Below are positions 51,174 to 59,707 of a stretch of 64,000 bases of DNA, piece after piece. The position numbers and the translations under genes are program-made. The stretch is from Hyphomicrobiales bacterium. Its GTDB lineage: Bacteria > Pseudomonadota > Alphaproteobacteria > Rhizobiales > MH13. The stretch is from contig JAEPOK010000001.1 in NCBI GenBank assembly GCA_017642935.1, forward strand, positions 620,001 to 684,000, written 5' to 3'. How positions within the stretch are numbered: the stretch's first letter is position 1; each line of letters begins with the position of its first letter. Under the pieces are notes generated by a model. It was not told the origin of the DNA, made no database searches, and saw only the letters and a list, made by a program, of their open reading frames with translations.

Positions 51174-52487
51174 ATGACCGATCTTTCCGCCGGCCGGGTC
51201 ATCGTCACCTATGGTCGTTCGCTGATGGCGTTGGCGATCGCCCGATCGCTGGCGCAGCGCGGCGTTGAAGTGATCGCCGCTGATGATGTCGATCTGACAG
51301 TTCTCGCTTTCTCCAAATGGTCGGAGAAGAGTGAAAAACACGCGAAAGCCGTCGACGACCCCGAAGCCTTTCTTGATGATCTTGAGCGTATCGTTCGCGA
51401 CAACAAGCCGGAGGATGATCGGCCCTACGTCCTGATGCCGATCTTCAAGGAAACGGAATTGGTGGCTAAGAATGCCGAGCGTTTTGCGCCGCACGTAACA
51501 GTCGCAGCGCCGCCAGCATCGGCCATCGATACCGTCCACCCGAAGGACGCCTTTGCCCGCACGATCAATCGGCTTGATCTGCCGGCGCCCAAGTCTTTTG
51601 CCTGTGAGAGCGAAGACCAACTCGAAGACGCCATCGCCGCAATGAAATTCCCATGCATCATCAAGCCAGCCGATGGTGTCGGCGGTCGCGGCATCAGCAA
51701 GGTTGATGATGAGGCAGCGTTACGCGACGCCTGGGCGTTTCTCAACGAGGAATTTCCCGGCGCACCGGTCGTTCAGGCGCTGAGCAAGGGTGATGACTAT
51801 TGCTACTGCTTTCTGGCCATAGACGGCGAGATTGTGGCCGACATGGCCTACCGCAATCTCGTCAGCTACCCGGCCGATTATGGCGCCGGCGTTATTCGCG
51901 AGACGGTGGAGCATGCGCCGTTCCAGGAGGCGGCCCGCAAACTGATCAGCGACACAGGATGGAACGGAGTCGGGCAGATCGACTTCATGTGGACGGGTGA
52001 GGAAAGCGACACGCCGCGGATGATCGAGCTCAACCCGCGATTCTGGGCCAATTTGGATCATTCGGTTTCCTCCGGTGTCGATTTTCCCTGGATGCATTAC
52101 GAGCAGGCCGTCACCGGCAAGGTGAGCGACACGCCGAAGCCGGAAATTGGGCATCGTTCGAAGCTGCCAGGCTTGTGGCTTCTTGCGGCGCTGGAAAACC
52201 AGGACGCCGACAAGGACCGCGCCGAGCGCGAGACAGCCAACGCTGAACTGCTCGAAAAGCTGAAATCGGGCAAGGTGCGCGAGGCGTTCCAAGGCTTCGC
52301 CAGCCAACCGAACACGGGACTTGGCCTGCGTCACGCCTTTCAGGATCTGAAAAAGCGCCTGCAAGACGCCGATGCCGTTGAGACAGTGGGGATCGATGAT
52401 GACGATCCGCTGGTCGGGCTTGGCGTCCTGTTCGTGCTCGGGTCATTGCTGGAGCATGGCGAATTGCCGCCGGAGCTGAAGCCCTGA
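51174..52487 (+). CDS. ATP-grasp carboxylate ligase
   Basis: The 437-residue product has a Rossmann-like N-domain (RVIVTYGRSLMALAIARSLA), and an ATP-grasp core with CIIKPADGVGGRGISKV at about 160-176, the carboxylate-binding region around FMWTGEESDTPRMIELNPRF with metal-binding Glu/Asn, and a C-terminal region rich in acidic residues. It is predicted to join an amine to an acyl-phosphate. The stop overlaps the next ATG by one base (TGATG). The substrate is unknown. Confidence 0.9.
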   Translation: MTDLSAGRVIVTYGRSLMALAIARSLAQRGVEVIAADDVDLTVLAFSKWSEKSEKHAKAVDDPEAFLDDLERIVRDNKPEDDRPYVLMPIFKETELVAKNAERFAPHVTVAAPPASAIDTVHPKDAFARTINRLDLPAPKSFACESEDQLEDAIAAMKFPCIIKPADGVGGRGISKVDDEAALRDAWAFLNEEFPGAPVVQALSKGDDYCYCFLAIDGEIVADMAYRNLVSYPADYGAGVIRETVEHAPFQEAARKLISDTGWNGVGQIDFMWTGEESDTPRMIELNPRFWANLDHSVSSGVDFPWMHYEQAVTGKVSDTPKPEIGHRSKLPGLWLLAALENQDADKDRAERETANAELLEKLKSGKVREAFQGFASQPNTGLGLRHAFQDLKKRLQDADAVETVGIDDDDPLVGLGVLFVLGSLLEHGELPPELKP

Positions 52488-53212
52488 TGGCGGCTCGCAA
52501 GCCGATTATCGGCGTGACGCATTCGGTTAAGGGGTCGACCTTTTCTAACATCTTGATCCGGTTGGCACTCGGTCATGCCGGCGCGCGCATGGTGTCTATC
52601 ACTGCCGATGCTCCGGACCCCACGCACCCCATTGACGGGTTGATGGTGACCGGTGGGTCGGATGTTTATCCGGAGCGCTATGGCGGCGAGTCGAAACCCA
52701 ATTACCATTACCAGATGGCGCGCGATGAGATGGAGGAAGCCTGGCTGACCTGCGCACAGGAGCACGATCTGCCGGTGCTGGCGATCTGTCGCGGGTTGCA
52801 AATGTCCAACGTGGTGCGCGGTGGCACGCTGCACTTTGACGTGCGCACGGTCGCGGAGCGCAACAATTACCCTGGTGCCGGCGTTTGGCCTTCACTAACG
52901 TTCCGCAAGAAGGCGTCGATCGAGCCGGAAAGCCGTTTGGCGTCGATCGTCGAGACGACGAACCTGACGATCAACGCACTGCATACTCAGGCTGTGGATC
53001 GTGTCGGCGATGGTCTTGAGGTGACGGCCCGCGATGGTGACAATGTCGTTCAAGCGATGGAGGATCGCGCGCGGCGGTTCTTTTTGGCGGTGCAGTTTCA
53101 CCCGGAATTGCTGCTGCATCGCGCCAAACATCGGGCAGTTTTCAAGGCGCTTGGCAGGGCGGCAGCCGACCGCGTCGCGTCAGGCGCCGATCCGGTGCGG
53201 GCGTCGCTATAG
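52487..53212 (+). CDS. Class I glutamine amidotransferase-like hydrolase (PuuD/peptidase C26 type)
   Basis: The 241-residue product has the class I fold with nucleophile Cys101 in LAICRGLQMSN, the GG-turn in MVTGGSDVYPERYGG, and His and Glu in VQFHPELL. Family members hydrolyse gamma-glutamyl links, as PuuD does. It begins in the stop of the ATP-grasp ligase, so the two products probably act in one pathway. A palindrome (53202-53217) covers its stop, and phnM converges. Confidence 0.92.
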   Translation: MAARKPIIGVTHSVKGSTFSNILIRLALGHAGARMVSITADAPDPTHPIDGLMVTGGSDVYPERYGGESKPNYHYQMARDEMEEAWLTCAQEHDLPVLAICRGLQMSNVVRGGTLHFDVRTVAERNNYPGAGVWPSLTFRKKASIEPESRLASIVETTNLTINALHTQAVDRVGDGLEVTARDGDNVVQAMEDRARRFFLAVQFHPELLLHRAKHRAVFKALGRAAADRVASGADPVRASL

Positions 53213-53225
53213 CGACGATACTTGT

Positions 53226-54374
53226 CTAAGCGACGCGCATCCCGTTGGACCAAACACCGCGCAACAAAGGCACATCGTCGGCCAATCGAAACCGAATCAA
53301 GTCGGCGCGTTGTCCGGTTTCTAGGGTGCCGCGATCATCCAAATGCGTGGCCCTGGCCGGCGCCTGCGTCACTGTTGCCATAGCGCGCGGCAGGTCGTCC
53401 CAAAGCTGCCCGAGCTTGGCGGCGCCATAAAGCAGCGCTGAGGGCACATAGTCAGACGATAAAATGTCGAGCAGATCCGCTTCAGCCAGCGTGTGGGCAG
53501 CGACATTGCCTGAATGCGAACCGCCGCGCACCAGATTGGGTGCGCCCATCATAATGGCAATGCCGTTTTTGCGGCAGGCATGCGCCGCGCCCAAGCTGGT
53601 CGGAAATTCGGCCAGTTGGATACCGTGGCTTGCGCTGCGCTCAACATGATCACGCGTTGTGTCGTCATGGCTTGCCAGCACGGCGCCGAAGCGCCCCGCC
53701 GCTTCAACGGCAGCCAACTCGTGCTTTTCGCTGACGCGCGCGCTGAGCGCCTTGCGTTCGGCGATATGCGCCTGGAAGTCCTGTTTCGACATGCCGTGTT
53801 TGCCGCGCATATAGGTCTCGTACTGGGTCGTGTCGGTGAACTGGCGCTGGCCGGGCGTGTGGTCCATCAGGCTGACGATGCCGACGCGATCTTCTGGCCC
53901 GAACGTGTCGAGTTCATCGATCAGCGTTTCTGAACAAAGCTCGGCGCGCAGATGGATATGGTGGCTGATTTTCAGAAGGCCTGCGCTTCGGGCCTGAAGA
54001 ACTTCGCTCACCATGGCGCGGGCATAGGGTTTGATCGGTGCGGTGTCTTTCACCTGTTCGGCAAAGCCGAGCCGTACCGCGTCGAAAACCGTTGTAATGC
54101 CGGTGGATGCCAGTTCCGCGTCATGCGCGACTATGGCGGCGTTGTGTGGCCAGTTGGCGCTGGGCCGCGGATGCAGATGGCGTTCCAAATTGTCGGTGTG
54201 CAGTTCGATCAGCCCCGGCGCTACATAATCGCCGTCGCAATCCACCGCTCCTGGTGGCACGGCGTTGCCTTGGTCTATTGCGGTCAGAACACCGTCCTGA
54301 AAGCGAAGGCTTCCCTGGACGATTTCGTTCGGCAGGATCAACTTGGCATTGGCGAGAATGGTGGTTTGCGTCAT
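53226..54374 (-). CDS. phnM: Phosphonate metabolism amidohydrolase PhnM
   Basis: PhnM hydrolyses alpha-D-ribose 1-methylphosphonate 5-triphosphate in the C-P lyase route. The 382-residue product is an amidohydrolase with the N-terminal metal motif in VAPGLIELHTDNLERHLHPR, a central HHIHLRAELCSE, and SHDDTTRDHVE. Length is normal. It is divergent from a DUF1045 gene 58 bp away. The C-P lyase core genes phnG-L are not in this window. Confidence 0.93.
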   Translation of the reverse strand: MTQTTILANAKLILPNEIVQGSLRFQDGVLTAIDQGNAVPPGAVDCDGDYVAPGLIELHTDNLERHLHPRPSANWPHNAAIVAHDAELASTGITTVFDAVRLGFAEQVKDTAPIKPYARAMVSEVLQARSAGLLKISHHIHLRAELCSETLIDELDTFGPEDRVGIVSLMDHTPGQRQFTDTTQYETYMRGKHGMSKQDFQAHIAERKALSARVSEKHELAAVEAAGRFGAVLASHDDTTRDHVERSASHGIQLAEFPTSLGAAHACRKNGIAIMMGAPNLVRGGSHSGNVAAHTLAEADLLDILSSDYVPSALLYGAAKLGQLWDDLPRAMATVTQAPARATHLDDRGTLETGQRADLIRFRLADDVPLLRGVWSNGMRVA

Positions 54375-54432
54375 AGCGGGGTTCTTTCACGATGCGACGG
54401 GTCTGCGCAATCGCTGCGAACAGGATCAAACC

Positions 54433-55140
54433 ATGGCGCCATACAGCCGCTACGCCATCTATGTCATGCCCAAAGGGCCGCTCTATGACAGGGCTTCGAC
54501 ATGGCTTGGTTGGGACGCACGGCGTGGCTTGGTCCGCGAACAGCCTGAGATCGGCGGGTTACCTGCGCCAACTCCGGACCTGACGGCCACGCCACGGCGC
54601 TACGGCTTTCATGGTACGATCAAACCGCCGTTTCGGCTTCCGGAAGGCAAGACGCTGAGCGGCTTGCAGGATGCCTGCGCTGAACTCGCCGCCGGGATTG
54701 ACGCGGTTCGCGTAGGGCGCCTGGTCGTGCAGCCGTTGGGCGGCTTCGTCGCCATGGTGCCTGAGCAACCCTGTGCGCCGCTCGACGCGCTGGCGGCCCA
54801 GGTTGTTGAAGCCCTGGATTCCTTCCGTGCGCCGCCATCACCTGAAGAACTGGCCCGGCGCCGACGGTCGGGTCTGTCAGACGTGCAGGACCGCTTGCTT
54901 CAGCGCTGGGGCTACCCTTATGTGATGGAGGAGTTCCGCTTTCACATGACGTTGTCGGGCAAGCTCGATGGGTCAGATGCCAACGCGCTTGCCGAACGGC
55001 TTGACCAGCATTTTGCGCAGGTTTTGGCGGAGCCGTTTGTTATCGACGCTCTGGCCTTGGTCGGTGAGGCCGAGGATGGCCGGTTCCACCTGGTTGCGGA
55101 TTACCCTTTGGCCGACGGATCGGAGGCCGGGCCGGTGTAG
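54433..55140 (+). CDS. DUF1045 2H-phosphoesterase-like protein
   Basis: From ATG 54433 the product is 235 residues. It has two HxT motifs, His60-Gly-Thr and His171-Met-Thr, as in the 2H-phosphoesterase superfamily. DUF1045/TIGR03223 genes lie beside phn genes and are thought to work in phosphonate breakdown. Upstream in-frame codons back to 54343 have no similarity. Its 3' end overlaps the convergent citryl-CoA-lyase-like gene by 40 bases. Confidence 0.9.
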   Translation: MAPYSRYAIYVMPKGPLYDRASTWLGWDARRGLVREQPEIGGLPAPTPDLTATPRRYGFHGTIKPPFRLPEGKTLSGLQDACAELAAGIDAVRVGRLVVQPLGGFVAMVPEQPCAPLDALAAQVVEALDSFRAPPSPEELARRRRSGLSDVQDRLLQRWGYPYVMEEFRFHMTLSGKLDGSDANALAERLDQHFAQVLAEPFVIDALALVGEAEDGRFHLVADYPLADGSEAGPV

Positions 55141-55913
55141 GTCCAGCGATAGGAGGGCGGAGTTGGGCCTTTGTTGCGCCCACCCTGCTGCATCTGTTCC
55201 CAGGCATGGGCGATGATTCCCACCGACCTCGATAGACAAAAAAGCCCGCGCGCCAAGGGGCCAGCAAAGCCAAGCTCGGCGTAAATCACCGCTGTGGAGC
55301 CATCGATGTTCATCGGCACGGGCTTGCCTTTGCGTGTGTTCAGCACGGTTTGAATGGCGCGGCCAATCCCGGCAAAATCGCCGCTGACAGTGCCTTGTGC
55401 AGCGGCTTGATCGACAAGTGCCAACAGGCGCGGCGCGCGCGGGTCCTCTGGTTTGTGGAAACGGTGGCCAAACCCCGGCACGAACGGCGTGCGCTCGGCC
55501 TGCCAGCGGTCGATTGCCCGTTCGGCTGCCGATTCTACTGGTTCACCTGTATCGATTTGGCCCTTCACCCAGCCATAGAGCTCCACGGCCTGTTCGCCTG
55601 CGCCACCATGGACATCGTCGAGCATGTTGACCGCACTTGCCATTGCACCGTTCAATCCTAGCCCGCAGGTCACAGCCATCCGCGCGGCGGCAATGGATGG
55701 GGCTTGCGGCCCATGGTCGACTGCGGCCACCAAAGCGCATTCCAGTAGCTTGGCTTGATCGGGTGAGGGCATCTCACCACGCACCATAAGCCAAATCATC
55801 TGCGGGAAGGTGACGTGTCCAATCAGCTCCTGCACAGGATGCCCGCGCAGGTCGATCCGCCCCGGTTCCATGTCAATGATCGCGGTTGACCACCAGTCGG
55901 AAACGTCACTCAT
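55101..55913 (-). CDS. Citrate synthase-like/citryl-CoA lyase-like protein
   Basis: The 270-residue product is a short citrate synthase-fold protein with FVPGFGHRFHKPEDPRAPRL at about 149-168 and HGGAGEQAVELYGWVKGQI earlier. It lacks the N-terminal part of normal citrate synthase (about 430 residues). Free-standing proteins of this size include citryl-CoA lyase, which cleaves citryl-CoA to acetyl-CoA and oxaloacetate. The upstream gene, 3 bp away, encodes a CoA-transferase, which could supply the CoA ester. Confidence 0.82.
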   Translation of the reverse strand: MSDVSDWWSTAIIDMEPGRIDLRGHPVQELIGHVTFPQMIWLMVRGEMPSPDQAKLLECALVAAVDHGPQAPSIAAARMAVTCGLGLNGAMASAVNMLDDVHGGAGEQAVELYGWVKGQIDTGEPVESAAERAIDRWQAERTPFVPGFGHRFHKPEDPRAPRLLALVDQAAAQGTVSGDFAGIGRAIQTVLNTRKGKPVPMNIDGSTAVIYAELGFAGPLARGLFCLSRSVGIIAHAWEQMQQGGRNKGPTPPSYRWTYTGPASDPSAKG

Positions 55914-55916
55914 GGT

Positions 55917-57134
55917 CTAGTCCTTGTCTTGCGCGGTGGCGATGATGTTGCGGGCGGCGAGATCGGCCAATTCAGCTTCAGGCAAGCCCAGCTCGGCCAG
56001 CACGTTGGCGGTGTCAGCGCCAAGCTCTGGTGGATCGGCAAAAATGTCTGAGCGACGACCGTCCATCTCAATGGGCAGCGCGGGAAGCTTCGTTGTCACC
56101 CCGCCGCGCAGTTTGGTTTCCAGCAGACGCCCTCCGGCGTTGAGATGCGGGTCGTCAAACAGCTGCTCGGGCCGGGCGATGTGCGCAAAGGGCAGCTTAG
56201 CTCGCGTTGCTTTATCGGTGAACTCGCTGAGCGTCAGTGCGCCGACAATCTGTTCCATCCTTGGCATCAGCCGGTCACGTGCTTCGATCCGTTGGTTGTT
56301 CGTCGCAAGGCCTGCGTCGGTCGCCAAGTCCGGCAGGTCAAAAACCTCGCAGAACCGCGTCCAATGGCGGTCGGATGTGATGCCGAGAAAAACCCGTTCG
56401 CCGTCGCCAGTGGTGAACTGATCATAGACCGCCCAGGCCGAGACCCGCGCTGGCATCGGTGGGACCGGGGCATCGGAAAGCGCGGCATAGGCCAAATGCT
56501 GGCCCATCAGGAACATCGCCGATTCGAAGAGGTTTGACGTCACCAATTGGCCCTTGCCGGTGGTATCGCGCTCGCGGAGCGCCGCCTGAATCGCGATCAC
56601 GCCGAACATGCCGCCCATGATATCGACCACCGACGACCCGGCACGCAGCGGCTGGCCCGGCGGTCCTGTCATGTATGCAAGGCCGCTCATCATCTGCACA
56701 ACTTCGTCGAGCGCAACGCGGTTCTCATAAGGGCCCGATGAAAAGCCCTTTAAGGACAAATAGATAAGCCTCGAAAACTCGGTCTTCAGCGCGTCAAATC
56801 CAAGCCCGAGACGCTCCATGGTTCCGGGGCCAAAATTCTCAATCAGCACGTCGGCGGTGGCGATCAGCTTCTTGGCCAGCGCCAGGCCCTCTGGCGCCTT
56901 GAGATCGATCGCGATGCTCTTCTTGTTGCGATTGAAGAAGGGGAAGTAGCCGGTGCCAAAACCTTTGAGTTTGCGGGTTGGGTCGCCGCCCGGGGCAGGT
57001 TCGATGCGGATCACCTCGGCGCCAAGGTCGGCGAGGATTAGCCCGGCGGTTGGACCCATAACGGTGTGACCAAAGTCCAGCACCCGCAATCCGGCAAGCG
57101 GCATCGGGCCGGGCGTCTTCTCTTGAGATGGCAT
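55917..57134 (-). CDS. CaiB/BaiF family III CoA-transferase
   Basis: From ATG 57134 the product is 405 residues. It matches family III CoA-transferases: LAGLRVLDFGHTVMGPTAG, LADLGAEVIRIEPAPGGDP, and the catalytic Asp143 in RVALDEVVQMMSG, which forms an aspartyl-CoA intermediate. The donor and acceptor are unknown. It is followed after 3 bp by a citryl-CoA-lyase-like gene. An upstream in-frame start adds 17 residues with no similarity. Confidence 0.9.
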   Translation of the reverse strand: MPSQEKTPGPMPLAGLRVLDFGHTVMGPTAGLILADLGAEVIRIEPAPGGDPTRKLKGFGTGYFPFFNRNKKSIAIDLKAPEGLALAKKLIATADVLIENFGPGTMERLGLGFDALKTEFSRLIYLSLKGFSSGPYENRVALDEVVQMMSGLAYMTGPPGQPLRAGSSVVDIMGGMFGVIAIQAALRERDTTGKGQLVTSNLFESAMFLMGQHLAYAALSDAPVPPMPARVSAWAVYDQFTTGDGERVFLGITSDRHWTRFCEVFDLPDLATDAGLATNNQRIEARDRLMPRMEQIVGALTLSEFTDKATRAKLPFAHIARPEQLFDDPHLNAGGRLLETKLRGGVTTKLPALPIEMDGRRSDIFADPPELGADTANVLAELGLPEAELADLAARNIIATAQDKD

Positions 57135-57266
57135 GAAAATCCTCTGATCGCGCACTGCTCTCTGCCTATCACATTCGCGTGGCAACGGGAGTCAGCGGGT
57201 GGTCAGGGTGCGGGTCGAGGCGCATATGGGCGCCAACACAGCAACACACGCGATTGGATACCCCCC

Positions 57267-57881
57267 ATGCTTACACTTCACACCTGGAACACGCCCAACG
57301 GGCAAAAACCGGCGATCATGCTGGAAGAACTCGGCCTGCCCTATGACGTCGTGATGGTCGATATTGGCAAAGGCGACCAACATCAGCCGGACTTTCGCGC
57401 CATCAGCCCGAACGGCAAGATCCCGGCACTGGTCGATGGCGACCAAACGATGTTCGAATCCGGTGCGATCTTGATGCACCTGGCCGAAAAGCACGGCAAG
57501 TTCCTACCAGCCAGCGGTCAGGCGCGGACCGACGCCTTGGTCTGGACCTTTTGGCAGGTCGGTGGCCTAGGCCCCATGATTGGCCAATGGGGTCACTTCT
57601 CGCGCCTGGAGGAAAAGCACCCCTATGCCATCGAGCGCTATCTGGCTGAATCCATCCGACTGCTGGAGGTGATGGAAGAGCGTCTTTCCAAAAACGCCTA
57701 TCTGGCTGGCGAGGATTACACCATCGCCGACATGATGAGCTTTCCTTGGGTCAAGGGCGGCTATCAGTTCCTGAACAAAGCTTCGCCCGATCGTTTGCCG
57801 CCGCTGAAAGCGACGCGCGCCTGGGTGGAGACGATTGACGCGCGCCCAGCGGTTCAAGCGGCCCTGGCGCGCTTGAAATAG
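57267..57881 (+). CDS. Glutathione S-transferase (YfcG-like)
   Basis: From ATG 57267 the product is 204 residues. It has the thioredoxin-like N-domain (LHTWNTPNGQKPAIMLEELG, SPNGKIPALVDG, FESGAILMHLAEK) and a helical C-domain (AGEDYTIADMMSFPW). The TPNGQK segment and length are like YfcG/Yghu-type GSTs with disulfide reductase activity. Upstream in-frame codons back to 57066 are not family-like. It is divergent from the CoA-transferase. Confidence 0.9.
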   Translation: MLTLHTWNTPNGQKPAIMLEELGLPYDVVMVDIGKGDQHQPDFRAISPNGKIPALVDGDQTMFESGAILMHLAEKHGKFLPASGQARTDALVWTFWQVGGLGPMIGQWGHFSRLEEKHPYAIERYLAESIRLLEVMEERLSKNAYLAGEDYTIADMMSFPWVKGGYQFLNKASPDRLPPLKATRAWVETIDARPAVQAALARLK

Positions 57882-57885
57882 GTTG

Positions 57886-57904
57886 GGCGGATCAACCGCC
57901 TTTA
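57886..57904 (+). terminator. Weak hairpin after the GST gene
   Basis: GGCGG pairs with CCGCC across ATCAA, followed by TTTA, four bases after the GST stop. The stem is short, so termination is uncertain. Confidence 0.4.
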
Positions 57905-57941
57905 CTCGCGCTGAACCCTTCCAGTTGGGGTTCGGCGCGAG
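57905..57941. repeat. 14-bp inverted repeat upstream of the acyl-activating enzyme
   Basis: CTCGCGCTGAACCC pairs with GGGTTCGGCGCGAG with one mismatch (a G-U pair in RNA) around a 9-base loop. There is no T-run. It lies between the GST gene and the acyl-activating gene and may be a regulator site or an RNA hairpin. Confidence 0.5.
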
Positions 57942-58047
57942 GCCAAACCGGTTCACATTTGGTTTCTCTCCATCTCTGCTTATGTTAGAGATACGTAAAA
58001 CAACGTGCTCGGACGATGCTGTCAGCGCGAAGAGGGGAGAACTGCGC

Positions 58048-59697
58048 ATGTCACAAGGTGTTGCGTCGCCTGCGACGGGAACCGATCAGCCGTTCGGCCG
58101 CATTGCTATCGGCACAAAACAGGTCGATCTGCCAGAGCCTGGCAAGGAGCCCTGGCGCAAATCCCTGTTCACGGCGCTCTGCGATTCGCGGGCAAGGTTT
58201 GGCGGCAAAACGGTTGTCTACAATGATTTTGCCAAGACCGAGCTGACCTATGACCGGCTGACGCTCGGCGCCATGCTTCTTGGCGACAAGCTGCGTGATC
58301 TCGGCCGCGCAGATGCGCCTCTTGGCATTTTGCTCCCCAATGCCTCCGGCGTGGCGGCCGTGTTCTTTGCCTGCCAGGCTGTTGGGCGTGTGCCGGCGAT
58401 GCTCAACTATTCCAGTGGTCTGCGTAGCCTGAACGCTGCTTGCGATGCGGCCGAGATATCGGTGATTGTCTCCTCGCGGGCTTTCATTGAAAAAGCTGGA
58501 CTGGAAGACCTGGTGGAAGGATTATCCAAGCGCTGCCAGTTCGTTTGGACCGAAGATTTGCGGGCTCAGATCGGCACGTTTGACAAGATCAAGGGCATGG
58601 CGCGCCTCAAACTCGGCCTGAGCAATGTGCCCGGTCGTCATACGTCACCGGATGCCGTCGCCGTGATCGTGTTCACCTCAGGAACTGAGGGCGTTCCCAA
58701 AGGGGTGGCGCTTACTCATGCCAACCTGCTCTCCAACTGCTGGCAGTTTGACAATGTGATCGATCTGCATCCCGGCGACACCTTTTTCACAGCGCTTCCG
58801 GTGTTTCACACCTTTGGCCTCACCGCCGGTTTGATCGCCGGGGTGGTTCTTGGCGTCGGCGCCTACTTCTACCCGTCGCCGCTTCATTACAAAGAAATTC
58901 CGGAGCATATCCGTAAATCCGGAGCCAAGATCGTGGTGTCGACCGACACCTTCGTCAACGGCTGGATCAAATCCGCTGAACCCGATGACTTCAAAAACGT
59001 CCGTCTTGTCGTCCTTGGCGCTGAACGGGTGCGCGAACAAACCCGCCAACTTTTCCGCGAGCGGTTCGATATCGAGTTGCTCGAAGGCTATGGGGTGACC
59101 GAGACGGCGCCGGTGCTTGCGGCGAACCACGAAGATGACAACACGCCTGGAACCGTCGGTTACATGATGCCTGCCATTGAACACAAAGTGGAACCGGTTC
59201 CGGGCCTCAGCGAGGGTGGGCGTTTGATGGTGCGCGGGCCGAATGTGATGGCCGGCTACATCAAAGTCGATGCCCCCGGTGTGGTGCAGCCGCTGGTAGA
59301 CGGTTGGCATGACACCGGCGATATCGTCGATATTGATGAAGCAGGCCGCATCAGCATCAAAGGCCGGGCCAAGCGCTTTGCCAAGCTGGGCGGTGAAATG
59401 GTCTCGCTAAGCGCGGTTGAAGCCTATGTCAGCCAGGTCTGGCCGGACGCGACGCATGCGGTCGTTGCCGTGCCGGACCCGCGCAAGGGCGAGACTTTGG
59501 TGCTCGTCACCGAGAAGGAGGATCCGGACCTGCAAGAGGTTCGCGCCTGGGCCAAAGAGAACGGTGTGGCGGAGTTGATGTTGCCGCGCAAAGTCGTGAG
59601 CGTCGAAGAGCTACCGGTGCTGGGAACGGGCAAGCTGAATTACGGGGCGCTCGATGAGCTGGCGAACCCGGCGCAATCAGAAAACGCCGCGGCTTGA
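58048..59697 (+). CDS. AMP-forming acyl-CoA/acyl-ACP ligase-like protein
   Basis: From ATG 58048 the product is 549 residues. It has the ANL-superfamily P-loop VIVFTSGTEGVPKGVALTHA, the GYGVTETAPVLAAN segment, YMKVDAPG-like region, DGWHDTGDIVDIDEAGRI and the final Lys in LPVLGTGKLNYG. The fold is closest in pattern to the acyl-ACP synthetase half of Aas, so lipid turnover is plausible. The upstream in-frame frame to 57883 is not conserved, and AGAGGGGAGA precedes the chosen ATG. Confidence 0.88.
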   Translation: MSQGVASPATGTDQPFGRIAIGTKQVDLPEPGKEPWRKSLFTALCDSRARFGGKTVVYNDFAKTELTYDRLTLGAMLLGDKLRDLGRADAPLGILLPNASGVAAVFFACQAVGRVPAMLNYSSGLRSLNAACDAAEISVIVSSRAFIEKAGLEDLVEGLSKRCQFVWTEDLRAQIGTFDKIKGMARLKLGLSNVPGRHTSPDAVAVIVFTSGTEGVPKGVALTHANLLSNCWQFDNVIDLHPGDTFFTALPVFHTFGLTAGLIAGVVLGVGAYFYPSPLHYKEIPEHIRKSGAKIVVSTDTFVNGWIKSAEPDDFKNVRLVVLGAERVREQTRQLFRERFDIELLEGYGVTETAPVLAANHEDDNTPGTVGYMMPAIEHKVEPVPGLSEGGRLMVRGPNVMAGYIKVDAPGVVQPLVDGWHDTGDIVDIDEAGRISIKGRAKRFAKLGGEMVSLSAVEAYVSQVWPDATHAVVAVPDPRKGETLVLVTEKEDPDLQEVRAWAKENGVAELMLPRKVVSVEELPVLGTGKLNYGALDELANPAQSENAAA

Positions 59698-59707
59698 ACG
59701 AACGAGG

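Noticed and set aside
53202-53217. Perfect 16-bp palindrome at the end of the amidotransferase-like gene
   Set aside because: It includes coding sequence and the stop and lacks a T-run, so I did not call it a terminator.
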